NCBI GenBank assembly: GCA_963978895.1
Contig: OZ022244.1
Span: 6,575,980 to 6,639,979 of the forward strand
DNA: 64,000 nt
Source: Erpobdella octoculata
Lineage: Eukaryota > Annelida > Clitellata > Hirudinida > Erpobdellidae
Direction: 5' to 3'
Each line of letters opens with the position of its first letter. The stretch's first letter is position 1. The notes beneath the pieces are model-generated. The model was not told the origin of the DNA, did not search any database, and saw only the letters and a program-made list of their open reading frames with translations. Shown in pieces: positions 12,828 to 25,140 of the stretch. The translations under genes and the position numbers were made by a program.

Positions 12828-13329
12828 TCTGCAAGTTTATGTTTTTGTTGTGTCTAATTGAGAGTTTATCGTTGACAACTTTCAACTGTGTAATTATTTA
12901 TTACATTTCGTTTGGCTTTGAATTTAAATAATAAAGCCATAATTTGTAAATTATATAATATAGAGAGAGCCTCATTTTTCTCAGTGCACAAGGCCTTCAT
13001 AAATGTTAATCCGGCACTGCATAGGGTGTACTTCTATTATTGTGAGAAAAATATTTGTTTGACCAAATCACCTGGCTGAAAGAATGAGAGCCTATTAGAA
13101 TCATACGCAAACTGATTTCTTGCACCCGGCTAGTTTTATAGACACAAACGTCAAGGTCCGGCAAGTGCTTATTTGGGCCTTCCCCGTTTTTACAGGCTTA
13201 ACATTGTTAGATTTCGGCCCTGTTCGGTCCTTGTAGATAACCCTGAAATGAAGATTGTAAATTTTCATTGTTAGCATAAAACTATTGCTCTTAAAATTTC
13301 AGCAGAGAGAAATAGAAAAAGCGAGAGAT

Positions 13330-13372
13330 AAACTTTATAAAACCCCCAGGCAACGCTTGGTAAACCCGCTAG
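13330..13372 (+). mobile_element. Decayed Helitron-like 3' terminus (family B)
   Basis: CCCAGGCAACGCTTGG can fold into a short stem, followed by TAAACCCG and CTAG at 13369-13372. The same arrangement occurs at 24729, 27722 and 43410. The base after CTAG is C, not the usual T, so the target site has changed. Confidence 0.5.
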
Positions 13373-16300
13373 CAACGCATACAAATTCACCAACGTGGTG
13401 AGATTTGTGTTTAAAGAAAATTTCAAACTCTCATTTTTAATTACATTTTTACGACAATTTATATAGCGCCGTGTGCAGCAGAAACCGCTTAAATGGCACT
13501 ATACAATGTTGGCAACTTGCAGAAAAGACTAACGGCCTATGCGGTGCAAACACGGCGCAACTGGCAGACACGTACGCATAGGCTACTACTCGCTAGCTCC
13601 TCAAGCACACAAAGGTCTTTAACCCCTAACCGAAGTGACATTGCCAAAAAGTAACAAAACATTTATTTGCATATTTTATTCTCGTAAATTTTGGTTTGCT
13701 GTTAGTTTCCAATCGGATGCATAGTTCTTTAAACAGTTAACAAGGTGGTTTTTGATAGAAATTAGGTAGAACTGGTGTGGAAATAAATACTAGATTAGTG
13801 ACTAATTATAACTGATTAGTTTAATTTTAGTTGTTATGTAATAAATGGTGGGTTTTTTTAAAGCGGAAAAAAGCAAGCATCCAGATAATTGTTTTAAATT
13901 TTGCTAAGTTCCAGTTTAGCTTTTTTTTCAACTTCGGAGAGATTCTTGAAGACATAGTCATTACAAGACGGCTGTTGCCAAATTTTATTTTTTAAACCAA
14001 AACGATTAAACAAAAACACTAGTTTTAAATATGAATTTTTAATTACATTAAATCAGTAGTATTTTATTGCAGTTTTAAAACAATTACAATTTTAAAACTG
14101 TTTCAGCGATTTTAAAGATTTAATAATTCAGCTACCTGTTACAGAAAACGGTTAACTGATTTTAATATTTTTCTAATTTTAAGTTTAATTATTATGTTTA
14201 TTTCAATTTTCAAAAAACGTGTCAGCCGATCATCATAAATTTGTTGTCAAGACGTAAATTTTAAAAAGACAAAAAGCAGACAAACAGCCGCGCACGATTT
14301 TATGATTAAAAAAATTAATAGAATGTAAAATATGCAACTAAAAATAGACACACCAAAGTTCATCTCAAATAAAAACATATTATAGTGAGTTAACATCAAA
14401 TTTATGATTTAGACGAAACAAAAAAAATGGTGACATAAATTCAATTAAACAGAATTCAAATTAAAAATTGTTAAGCATTCATGAATCAGAATATAACAAA
14501 ATCAAAATCAAAACTCAAAAATCGTAAACAAATTGCCGACAACAAACAAGCCAAAATAAATTTCTACATACCACAAGCCACCGCTGCTTGGGTTTTCAGT
14601 CACTTATCAGGTCTGTCCTGTTTAAATCAGTGGTGTCTTGTTGGAGTTTCGAAATTAATAAATTTTTAGTAGCTTTTTTTGTTTAAAATGTATTTAAATG
14701 TTTTATTAAATCATGCAAACATGATTTAATAAATAATTAATAGAGTTGTTATATTACAGCTAAACATGGAGGTAAGCTAATAAAATCAAGTTAAACACGC
14801 ACAAAAAATTGTCCTGGTATAATCTACCAACTATCGTATAATAATATACTTTCAAAAGTTTTGGATTTTTAGCGCGTTTTTAATAAATTTTAGAAGAAAT
14901 TGGAATATAAGTATGTTAACAAACATTCATTTAATTGTACATGATTTGTTTTTGTTTTAAAACATAGATAATTATTATTTTTAATAAAAAATATTTTTTC
15001 TTAAAACTTTTTAAAACTTCATCCAAAGTAGAGATGTGCGCCCTTACGGGACATAAAAAAATACTTGTAAGTACTTCAGTTTTGATAATCAATTTAAATA
15101 CTTTCATCGAAAACTAACATGTATCTAAAATTTGATTGCAAGATTAACAAAACTAATTATCTCCGAAAGTTCTGGATTTGCTTTGAAATTTTTACACAAC
15201 GTAGTTCTCATCTAGAAATGTTTTGTCTTATTTATTCGCATTCAGATAAAAAAGCGTGATCTAAATGGATATTTACTTAGATATCAAAATATGAATTGAA
15301 AGTGGTCAAATCTAGGGATTACAATACCGGAATGCCGGGATTTTGCTGTTTTGGCTTGATCACAATCCCGGGATCAGCCGTCGGGATCTAGGGATTGAGT
15401 CCAATTTATAAAAAATGCTATTCAAAAGCTATTATCTCAAGGCTGTCATTTTGGCATACAGATTGAAGTTTATTTGATTGATTGTTGATAAAACGCAGTT
15501 CACTATTGTTGGTCGTTAACTGTTTTTTACGCTAGCAACTTGAAATTTTCTGGTAATTAACTTTAGTTAAACACACATTTATAAATTAAGCACAAAACGA
15601 TGGATAAAATGTCCAGGCTAGTTTTTACAAATGTTCCAATCCCGATCGACGTTATTCTTATAGCATTTACATTTATTATTTGTTGACGTATTATTAATAG
15701 TAACATTATTAAATAAAAGTAATTAATTAAATAAGCTTACCGAATTTTATAAGAAAATACGTGATCCATAAGAACAGAAATGCTATTAATAACAGCAATA
15801 TAATCTTTTTTTTCTCTGTGTTATAGTCTTCCACATCGCTGATCAAATTTGCAGTTGTGATTGTTTGCTATCTAAATGTGTTGAGTGTGTGTGTGTGTGT
15901 GTGGCTCTCTGTACACAAATCTTGCAAGTGAAATTTAACCAGCTTTTTGACTAGCTAGAAAGCTGAAACTTTCAGCATAGCTTTATATTGGATGACAATA
16001 CATGGTTCAATTAAATCGAGTGTATTTGAAATTAAAGTTTGTGTTAAAAAACTCGTTTTTTCCTTTACTTGTTTAATAAAATAGTTTATATTTTTTAAGC
16101 TAAAGTTTCACATTAACGGCAACCCTTTTTATCTGTTTAAAAAAGCCGAAAAGAAAAACATAAATTTTACCAAGATATAGTACAAAAAACAACGTTCATC
16201 GTAAATTTAGAAACTTTTAGAAGCGATAAATAGTACCCTTTGATGAACTAATAACATTGCATTTGTGAGTGACAAGGTGCGCTGAGATCTTTAACATAAA

Positions 16301-17413
16301 GAACTACAAAACAGTTTTTAATGTAAATTTATTTTGATAAAAAATTCTAAATTACCAAAATAATTATTTTAACGTCTATCACAGCCTAAATATTTTGGTC
16401 ACCGCTGGGTGAGTCAGCGCGGTTAACACAAAGTCATCAACTCTAGCAAATACTTTATTAAAGTTTAATTGTTTTAAATATATAAAACTTTAAAACATGA
16501 AATTGTTATTTTTTTTGCTCGATTTCAATAAAAGGTTGTTAACATGGGAACACGCTACGCCAATACTGAGATTGTATTACTCCGCCGATTCTAGAAATAG
16601 TTTTATAACTGTAAATGCTTTTGTTGTTTCGATGGCTGGTCAACATCAGCATTGTGTTTTCTGTCAGCAGTTATCTCATACTTCATCGCAATTCGTTTCA
16701 GCATTCAAATCTGGTGGTCAACGGTCATCGCCTGCCGGTGTCTTTCTTATCTGATTGCACCATGTTGCGGTTTGCGGTTCTTACCAAGATCAACCTGGAA
16801 CATCTGTTCTTATTTTTGACTTTGCTTGTGACTGAATGGTTGTTTTTTTAGTCAATTGTTTTTCTGTATAGTTTTGCTATACTTTTGTTTGAATTGTTGC
16901 TGGTTTGAACTGTTATCCAAATTTTGTGTGTGGAGTTTTCATAACTCATTGATTTGTTACAGTTAAGTAGATTCATTTTCGAGTGCCGCTTACTGAACAG
17001 ACCAGCGGCCACTTTACGATTTTGGCAACTTGTAGATAAGACTAACGGCGTATGCAATGTAAACACGGCGCCACTGTCAGCTGTTAGCTAGTATTTTTTA
17101 ATGTAAACACGGCGCCACTGTCAGCTGTTAGCTAGTATTTTTTAATCAGTACTTTGTAAAGGACCTCAGGTGCGATGCGCGGGCGTGTCCGCTATAGTTG
17201 AACGCGAAATATGAGCCGTGAGGAATAGAAAAATTGCGATTTCTCAGAAACGGTAATAGCCAACGACTTGAGCTTTTACAAATAAAAGGAGGTCAATGAG
17301 ACCTACTTCTGGTGCCAACCGGAAATTTGTGCGACCACGCCCACTTCCGCTTTTGGGCTTTTGGGCTATAAACGCTTGCGGAGTCGACGTCGAATATCTC
17401 CGGAACCATGTGA
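13373..17413. other. Non-coding region with relic repeats
   Basis: No supported gene. At 15315-15400 paired GGGATTACAATACCGG-like and CAATCCCGGGATC arms look like a hAT relic. At 15890-16060 there is a diverged relative of the short Helitron-like unit at 59368. The segments 13455-13580 and 16985-17140 are related (both contain TGGCAACTTG and ACTAACGGC), and in the second the 47-base block containing ACACGGCGCCACTGTCAGC is tandemly doubled. The open frames at 16497-16851 resemble nothing I know. Confidence 0.5.
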
Positions 17414-17421
17414 CCTTGAAA

Positions 17422-19188
17422 CAGCCCCGCAACTAGACGTCATGCTTTGGGGGGGCCAGCTATTTCTAAAGGGGGGCGAAATGAAAATGGCCAAAAAACC
17501 ACTATAATTATATCGGCAGTTGAAAAGACAATGTAAATATTATATGTAAAACCAAGGTGCATCAGCAACACCCATATTGTTTATTATTTTTATAACTTAA
17601 TTTTGGATTTGCTGAAATAGTTTATAAAAATAAAATGACAAAAAGTGCAATAAATAAAAATAATCAATATTTATCGTAAATCTTTGCATTACAGAATTAA
17701 TTTTCTGTTTTGTTTTTTAATTTAAACACAATCTGTAATTTTATATAGGTACACTTCAAGCTTCTATTCTGATAATTTAGGTTTTTGAGGTTGGATAGGC
17801 CAACTAGTGGGCCCCCTGAAGTGGTTTAACATGTATGGATAAACTACTTCCGGATACCCCCCTCTCCCGGTCATCAGCTATCAGTTTTTATACAAAAAAA
17901 ATAAAAAAGTGGCTTTGAAAATATTTTGAAAAAGCAGCTCCGACTAACCCCCCGGTCATCAGTTTTTTGGAGGAAAAATTAAAGAAAGGCTTTAAAAAGT
18001 TTTAGATATTTTTTCAAATATAAGTGGGCGTGAGAAAAAGTTGCATCCCAAGGTTTTGCTGAGATGTTTGCAGTGATGCGTTAATAAGTTAACCGCATTG
18101 GATACAAAATACACTATATTGCAGGTGTGTTGATAGATACCCAACATTCCCAATTTTGTGACTATTCCTGAATACGCTGCTTTAGCCAGCTATGTACCAG
18201 AATAACGGTTCACAGGCTTATAAAGTTCAAAAAGGTACATAACTTAGAATTTTTCAGTAAGGGGGAGGGCGAAATACGCTGCCTTATCTAGCTAAACACT
18301 ACATAACAGGTTTATAAAGTTCAAAGAAGTACATGTCTTAGAACTTTTCAGGGGGGGGCGAAATTTGCTGCCTTATCGAGCTATGAACTTGTATACAGGT
18401 TCGAAAAAATAAGTACGTATCTTAGAATTTGGGGGGGGGCGAAATCTGCTGCCTTATCCAGTTATGAACTTGTATAATGGTTAACAGGTGTGAAAAAGTA
18501 GGTACATATCATAGAATTTGGGGAGGGGGCAAAATCTGCTGCCTTATCCAGTTATGAACTTGTATAATGGTTAACAGGTTTGAAAAAGTAGGTACATATC
18601 ATAGAATTTGGGGAGGGGGCAAAATCTGCTGCCTTATCCAGTTATGAACTTGTATAATGGTTAACAGGTTTGAAAAAGTAGGTACATATCTTAGAATGGC
18701 GGGGGGGGCAAAATACGCTGTTTTATCCAGCTACATAACAGGTTTATAAAGTTCAAAAAAGTACATGTCTTAGAATTTTTCAGGGGGGGGGCGAAATCCG
18801 CTATATCGAGCTATGAACTTGTATACAGGTTCGAAAAAATAGGTACATGTCTTGAATTTGGGGGGGCGAAATCCGTTGCCTTATCCCGTTATAAACTTTT
18901 ATAACGGTTTACAGGCTTATAAAGTTCAAAACATTACATGTCTTAGATTTTTTCAGGAGGGGGCGAAATCCGCTGCCTTATCCAGTTATGAGCTTGTATA
19001 ACGGTTAAAAGTACATATCTTAGAATTGGGGGGGGGCGAAATACGCTGTTTTATCCAGCTATTTACTTGTGTAACGGTTAACAGGTTTATAAATTTCAAA
19101 AAACTACATATCTTAAAATTTTCCAGGGGAGGCGAAATATCTTATAGGGGGGCTTTGCCCCCCCTCGCCCCCCGTAGTTGCGGGGCTG
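17422..19188. mobile_element. Non-autonomous hAT-type element carrying a G-run array
   Basis: Bounded by perfect 14-bp inverted repeats CAGCCCCGCAACTA and TAGTTGCGGGGCTG. Flanking 8-bp duplications are CCTTGAAA (17414-17421) and CTTTGAAA (19189-19196), one mismatch. The uninterrupted second copy of the host repeat reads CCTTGAAAAACC at the same place and so shows the empty site. An 8-bp duplication and CAG...CTG termini are typical of hAT elements. There is no transposase; most of the 1767 bp is a tandem array. Confidence 0.85.
18170..19140 (+). repeat. ~90-bp tandem array with a G-run in every unit
   Basis: About eleven units of 70-100 bp, with G-runs (5-10 G) near 18261, 18350, 18431, 18520, 18610, 18700, 18783, 18860, 18956, 19027 and 19126, each followed by CGAAAT or CAAAAT and a CTGCCTTATCCAG-like block. 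The last edge is GGGGGGCTTTGCCCCCC, a perfect hairpin. Units at 18431-18700 are nearly identical, which points to recent local amplification. Confidence 0.85.
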
Positions 19189-19830
19189 CTTTGAAAAACC
19201 AAACTAAAAAAAACATAGGAACCTATGAGTCCTAACTCGAGTTTGAATCGCAGGGTCACGTGACTTCCGGTTCCGGAGTTATGAGCGCTAGAAAATGGGT
19301 ATCCAGGATTCGGCACTAATTTTTGACCCACGCTACAGCCACTCCATCAGCCGAAGCGGAGCTGTATTCTACATGAGAAAACGACCCCTGAATGGGACCA
19401 TCATGTGAAAGTATTATTTTTTGAATTTGCATTCCGGATATGGATTTATGGGCGTTCAAAGATGGCGGGTTTTTTTCGTTTTTGGGCTATAAACGCTTGC
19501 GGAGTCGACGTCGAATATCTCCGGAACCACGTAACCTTGAAAAACCAAACTAAAAAAAAACATAGAGGTCCATGAGCTCTAACTCGAGCTTGAATCGCAG
19601 GATCACGTGATTTCCGGCTCAGGAGTTATGAGCGCTCGAAAATGGGTATCCCGGATTCGGCACTAATTTTTGACCCACGCTACAGCCACCACATCAGGCA
19701 AAATGGAGCTGCACTCTACGTGAGAAGACGACCCCTGAATGGGTACATCTGATGAAAAAAATTTTTATTTAATTTGTATTCCGGATATGGATTTATGGGC
19801 GTTCAAAGATAGCGGTTTTTTTTCAATTTT

Positions 19831-21229
19831 GGATAAGTATAGTGAAATGGTCTGTAAGTTTGCACTTTCATTTCTTTGTGAATGGAATTGAGTCCGAATA
19901 CGCTAAGTGTTCTGTTTTGAAAAAAGGTTTCTTTGTAGTTATTAGTTTTAGTGTGTTATCATGTCAGTGATTGAAAAAAAAAATTTGTTTGTAGTTAGTT
20001 TTAGAATCATTGGTAGGGTGCGTTGTATGCTAATCGGATATATCCGATGAGCGAAAAAGCGTTGTTAATTATATCCGGGGTTGAAGTGTCGCGCGTTGTT
20101 AATTACATCCCTTAGTCATCGGATGTGCATTCGATAAATCCTGCTCGAGGGCGGATTGATTGATAAAAAGTAAGATGGCCACCTCCATACCACTGCAGAC
20201 GAGACTTTCTTAGTTCGAAAGGATGGTTTTAATTTGAATTTAAAACTTAGATTTTCTAATATTGTGGAAGCGGAGAGGTTTATTGCTGAAAGTTAGTATT
20301 TTGATTTTATTTTAGTAAAACGTCGTGATATGGTTCACCTAGGTTGTTAGGCCTTTGTCTGAGATAGTTTAAAATTTCGTTGCTTAGTTTTTTCACAAAG
20401 CAATCAATAAAGTGTAGTGTTTTAGCTTTAAATGCAAGTTTTATTTGGCTTTTGATGGGATCAAAAAATTTCTCATTTCAAAGGTTCACCTTTACATTGA
20501 TGCTTCTAAAATTAACATAAGATGTTTATCTTCCTTCACAATGGTTGAACCAACCTTGATAATTCTTTAATCTTATCAAAATAAACTGTGCTTACCACTC
20601 ATATGTTCTAATAATTGGCTGTATAATAAATTTCAACCACCACCCATCCTTTATTTTCAATCTTGTGATTTATTTTTATTGTTTAATAGTTTATAAGCTA
20701 ATCATGTCATGAATCAATACTAAACCTGTTTAATTGTGAATCCTCATATTTTAATTCAAATGATTTCTTGTTTCAAGATTCGTATGATCATGGTAAGGTC
20801 TAGAGTCTAGACTGACTCTAAACAGAATTTGTATGTGATGTTGTACTTGAACACTTTATTTAATGGTCCCCTGTAATCATGGAGGCATCCTCCCACAAAA
20901 TGAATTGTACAGTTTATTGAGAGTCACATATGTCTGCATTACTACTGGACAAAACTGATGTTTTGAGTTGCAGCAAATTATATTTAATGTATGTATCAAT
21001 TAAATAGCAGATGTTTATTCATCTGAAGTTATGCAAGAAAGCAGTCCAATGAGTTGGTGAGGGGATTATATGGGCTTGAACCCTGAATGACTATTGGCTT
21101 AATCATTCTGTTCTGTATAATAAAGTAGAAAGTTTTGCAACTTTAATAGACAGAGATGGCTTAGGCTGGATGACTATGGACCTTAAAATCATCTTTTAAC
21201 TATTTGTAGCACTAAGATTTGTTTTGCAG
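19831..21229. other. Possible promoter and 5' region of an unidentified gene
   Basis: The segment 20020-20180 is richer in CG dinucleotides than its surroundings and includes AAGATGGC at 20172, a common core-promoter or start context. A short frame from that ATG stops after 12 codons. A second frame downstream of an AG at about 20196 gives FLVRKDGFNLNLKLRF and ends at GTTAGT (20297), so it could be an exon. The remainder to 21229 shows no open frame. Confidence 0.3.
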
Positions 21230-21445
21230 CTGTGATAGACAAAAGTGGGAGCATGATCAGCATTGTCGGCCCTCCATCACAAACTGTTTGGCTCCTAGCA
21301 GTTGGTATGATATTGCTATAAATTTTTTAAAAATTGTTATAGATTTAAAGGTAGTTTTCCTGTTTTCTTAGACTTGGTTCCTGAGACAATTCAAGAACTC
21401 AACAGGAAAAAGAAGAGAAGGATGAAAAATTCTTTGGACTTATAG
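21230..21445 (+). CDS. Two terminal exons of an unidentified protein (partial)
   Basis: Exon 21230-21304 follows TTTTGCAG and ends before GTATGA; exon 21372-21445 follows TTTCTTAG and ends in TAG. The split codon G|AC joins in phase. The combined tail reads VIDKSGSMISIVGPPSQ, then TVWLLAVDLVPETIQEL, then a basic NRKKKRRMK cluster and a short end. The basic cluster could be a nuclear localisation signal. I do not recognise the family, and no upstream exon is firmly placed. Two in-phase splice junctions, a stop and a nearby AATAAA (21495) make a real 3' gene end plausible. Confidence 0.45.
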
Positions 21446-21494
21446 ACGTTAACAAAGAAATTTAAAATTGATGGAACAAATTTATTTAAATCAA

Positions 21495-21500
21495 AATAAA
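21495..21500 (+). terminator. Poly(A) signal AATAAA for the unidentified gene
   Basis: Lies 50 bases after the TAG at 21443-21445, in a normal position for a short 3' UTR. Confidence 0.4.
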
Positions 21501-22045
21501 CAAATTTAATTAAAAAGTTGTTGTGTTATTAAATCCTTTTTTGAGTTAGCTTTCAAATCTTTTTCCAGAGGGGTAAATGAGTGATCATCATTGGTGTTGC
21601 TCTCCTTGAAATCAACTAAATCATCAGTCCAGGCAAAGGTTGTGTAAGCAACAAGCTGTCAAGACCATTGTGGAAGCAGTTCTTGGGCAGGCAACATCTA
21701 GGTACTTCAACCTTCTAAACCTCCCTTAAGAAAAAAATAGTATTAGTCTACAAGTTTTAAAAATAAGGGATTTTCAACTATTGTAAATTACCTCAAATGT
21801 TGACTTCTTCATTTGAAAATGGGATTTAAAATCTAAATCACACATAAGAAGAAATCTTCTGTGGCCTTGTTGCTCTGTAACTTTATCACCTACAAAATAA
21901 TTGCACTGAAAGTACACAAAAGCTTTTATAACAATGATAATTAAATCTAGTATTTCTTGGAGGACTGAATTCCAATTTTTGTAATTGATCATACACACAT
22001 ACAAATCAAATTTTAAAGGAGACCTTAATCTAGATTGGTCTATCT

Positions 22046-23507
22046 GAGAGAGTTTGAACCGTGCATCCATAGTAGAGATCATTTTTTTAGGTCTCGGCTC
22101 GGCCCGTCGACAAATTAGCCCAGCCCGTTTTAAAAACCCAAACTCCTGGCCCGGCACAGCCCGTCTGAATCAGGCCCGGCCCATTTTTACAGGCCTAGAA
22201 GTTCTATATACTTGATGAAAAACTTCGGCCCGTCCCACCTTGACCTCAGGTTTGGTCCGGCCAAACTGAAGACCCTAAAATCACTAAAATATTTATATAC
22301 TTGGTGAAAAACCTTGGCCCGTCCCACTTTGATTTAAGGTTTGGCCTGGCCCGTGTGAAGACTCTAAAATAACGGCTTGGACCGGCCGATGATAAACTGG
22401 ACTTAGCTACTTTTAACCGGCACAAAACTTCAAAATACTAATTTTTACATTTGTAGCACTTACAGTTTGTGAGTAGCAGTTATTTTGAAATCAAATAACC
22501 CTTATTTCCACCCCACATTTGAGGTCCTGGAAACCAAATTTTCAAAAAATGCTAAAACACGTATTTCATTATTTTTGGAGTAGAAACTAAATACTAATTT
22601 TTACTTCTGTAGCATTAACAGTTTTTGAGTAGCAGCTACTTTAAAAACCAAATAACCCAAAAAATGATGAAACACGTATATCTTTTTTTTTGGAGTAGAT
22701 ACTAGGTATTAATTTTTACATCTGTGGCAATTACAGTTGTTGAGTAGCAGTTACTTTAAAAACCAAATAACCCTATTTTCCACCCCACATTTGAAGTCCT
22801 GGAAACCAAATTTTCAATAAATTGTGAAACCCGTATATCATTATTTTTAGAGTAGAAACTAAATACTAATTTTTACTTTTGTAACATTAACAGTTTTTGA
22901 GTAGAAGCTACTTTAAAAACCAAATAACCCAATTTTCCAACCTACATTTGAGGTCCGGGAAACCAAATTTGTAAAAAATGGTGAAGCACGTATATCTTTA
23001 TTTTTAGAAAAGAAACTAAATACTAATTTTTACATCTGTGGTATTTACTGTTTTTGAGTAGCAGTTACTATAAAAAACAATTAGCCCTATTTTCCACCCC
23101 ACATTTGAAGTCCTGGAAACCAAATTTTCAAAAAATGCTAAAACACGTGTTTCATTATTTTTGGAGTAGAAACTAAATACTAATTTTTACTCCTGTAGCA
23201 GTAACAGTTTTTGAATAGAAGCTACTTTAAAAACCAAATAACCCAATTTTCCAACCCACATTTGAGGTCCGGGAAACCGAATTTTCAAAAAATGGTGAAA
23301 CACGTATCTTTTTATTTTTCAAAAAGAATCTATATACCAAATTTCAAAATCTCCTCATTTTTGGTTTTCGAGATATACATTGTTTTAGAAAAAAGTTTGT
23401 TTTCCAGTTTTTTCCCTCAGGAGCAAAATTTTTAAAAATCCTCTCTTAGCGGATGTTTACGCTATAAAAGTAATATAAGTTCCAAATTTCACGTTCCTAG
23501 GATGAGG
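22046..23507 (-). mobile_element. Helitron-like element family A, minus copy, truncated at both ends
   Basis: Matches, in reverse complement, the copies at 28971-30189 and 53541-54618: a CGGGCC-rich 3' region, then a tandem region of about 157-167 bp units with GGTTTCCAGGACCTC, then the 5' region with CTCGAAAACCAAAAATGA. It has about six tandem units against two to four in the other copies. Both the CTAG end and the TC...CTGACTGA start are missing. No protein is encoded; open frames in it are fortuitous. Confidence 0.75.
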
Positions 23508-23790
23508 CCGGGTCGGCAGATGCTCAGATCAGCATCCAGGGGCCTCCTCACTACACCGCCGGTTCATCGCGCGACGCTCGACGGAAGATCCATCGACGTG
23601 ATTGGGCCTGAAATGTGAAGCAAACTTCCTTTCCACATCCTCTCTACATCCAGTTCAGCCAGTTTCCACACAGCACTAAAAACATTTCTGTTTACTAAAT
23701 CTTTTCCCTAACTTCTACAATGGTCTTGAAGTTCTTTTGAAGAACATACGCCACTTTAATAAAACTTGGATTCATTATCATTATCATTTC
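23508..23790 (+). mobile_element. 5'-truncated LINE 3' end (L2/CR1-like)
   Basis: The frame ending LSTSSSASFHTALKTFLF, then TKSFP and a stop, matches the characteristic C-terminus of L2/CR1-type reverse transcriptase proteins (a F..ALK.FLF pattern just before the stop). It is followed by about 90 bases of 3' UTR and a CATTATCATTATCATT tail, the short-repeat ending these elements use. The 5' edge abuts the truncated Helitron-like copy. Confidence 0.6.
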
Positions 23791-24019
23791 TAAGCTTACC
23801 AAACATAATAAATACAGTTCCAAATCCGAACAATAAATAATTTAAAATTGAGACAAAATAAGTTAAAACCAGATTAATAAATCTCGGCAAACATTCTAGT
23901 TAATCAGAAAATAATTTAAACTACGTGATTTATCGTGTTTCCATCTGAGCGCAGCAAAATCTGACAAAAGTCCAACATCATAGAAAACCCATACTAATAT
24001 TATACACAATATTAAATTA

Positions 24020-24180
24020 AATAAAAATAAGATTATGTGTGTGTGTAACTTATGCATTGCGTGCGACACCATTCATCCGATCGTAATGAAATTCTTACAC
24101 AAGCTTGAGAGTCAATGGAGGAAGGTTTTAGTGAAAAAAAAATTAAAATCGCTGATGAATATTAAACTCTCAAGAAAAAA
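24020..24180 (+). mobile_element. Helitron-like fragment (family B)
   Basis: Reverse complement of the unit at 3640-3740: TGCATTGCGTGCGACACC, ATTCATCCGATCGTAATG and a TTGAGAGTCAA-like block. No terminus is preserved. Confidence 0.5.
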
Positions 24181-24274
24181 TAAATTTATCGTTCATATTC
24201 ATATTTAGTTTATTTACAATTTGAAAAAACATAAAATTATTTACATAAACTAGAATTCTGAAATTTCATGTAAT

Positions 24275-24698
24275 CATAGGTGTAGAGATTGGGGGGCGAC
24301 GGGGCAAGCTGCTCCCCGGATCAAATCTTGCCCGCCTCCCGGGAAAAGTGTCTGTTTCCCCTCAAAAAAATTAGGAATATGGAATTTTTAATAATTTATG
24401 GGTGTGTACATCTGTATTATTTCCCTGTTCATGTGCAAGCCGGAGAAAAAAGCCAAATTGCAATGAAGCAGACGAGGTTAAATGCTGTTATTTTAATCGT
24501 TGACTTCATTAAAAAAACAACATGAATAGCACATTTATATAAATATGTTGTTGAATAACATGTCTGCAGCTGCTTTTTCTTAGATTTCATTCAAAGCCTC
24601 ATGCCCAGCGATTTTTAATAAATAAATTTGATAGAAAAGTTGCTCCGATTCTTGCCCCTTGTCCCCCTCCCCGGGAAAATGGGAACTCTACGCCCGTG
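24275..24698. mobile_element. hAT-type MITE, 424 bp
   Basis: Flanked by identical 8-bp duplications CATGTAAT (24267-24274 and 24699-24706). The termini CATAGGTGTAGAG and CTCTACGCCCGTG form an imperfect inverted repeat, and G/C-rich subterminal arms follow on both sides. The interior is AT-rich and non-coding. Confidence 0.8.
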
Positions 24699-24728
24699 CA
24701 TGTAATCATACATATTATTATAGTGTAA

Positions 24729-25140
24729 CTAGCGGGGTATCCGGCGTTGCCCGGGATTTTTAGTGGGTTTTCTAATGTTTGTCTTTCTCGTTCCCGTTCC
24801 CTTCCCCGCTTGCTCTCCCGCTCTCAGTCGGTTTCCAGCTACCGGTTGCTTTCCTGATCCCGTTCGCTTTCCCGCTCCCGGCCGTTTTCTCGCTCTCGTT
24901 TGCTTTCCCGCTCCCGGTCGCTTTCTCGATCCCGGACGCTTTCCCGCTCTTGGTCGCATTACCTTCCCCGTTCCCTTTTCCGCTCTCATTTGCTTTTTTG
25001 TTCCCTCTTGCTTTCCCGTTCTCGTTTCCGCTCATTTTATAATTTCCGTTTTCGCTCGGTCTCCCGCTCCCGCTCCGCTCATTTTGTGACCGATTTCAAT
25101 TTTTTCTTCACTATAATCTTTTATTTATTGAGCCTCAAGG
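24729..25140 (-). mobile_element. Helitron-like 3' part with 18-bp minisatellite (family B)
   Basis: On the minus strand the element ends ATCCCGGGCAACGCCGG then ATACCCCGCTAG followed by T, with a CCCGG/CCGGG stem just before CTAG, as Helitrons have. Inside it, 24780-25080 is a degenerate 18-bp repeat, plus-strand CGCTTTCCCGCTCCCGGT. Because 18 is a multiple of three and stops are absent, several frames stay open; none is a gene. Confidence 0.7.

Larger units (their letters stand above)
17340..19830 (+). repeat. Tandemly duplicated host unit (~355 bp) split by a hAT insertion
   Basis: A unit containing GCTATAAACGCTTGCGGAG, a stretch ending CCTTGAAA, AACCAAACTAAAAAAAACAT and a long conserved block ending near ATGGGCGTTCAAAGAT occurs twice. 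Copy 2 (about 19488-19830) is continuous. Copy 1 is divided into 17362-17421 and 19189-19487 by the element at 17422-19188. Confidence 0.75.

Noticed and set aside
12117..13019. hAT element between CAGTGGTGTACCC and a CCGGCACTG end
   Set aside because: The ends pair poorly and no 8-bp duplication is found, so they are probably unrelated relics.
16497..17066. Three overlapping small open frames, one with hydrophobic stretches
   Set aside because: Overlapping on both strands in different frames, no recognisable family, no splice or poly(A) context.
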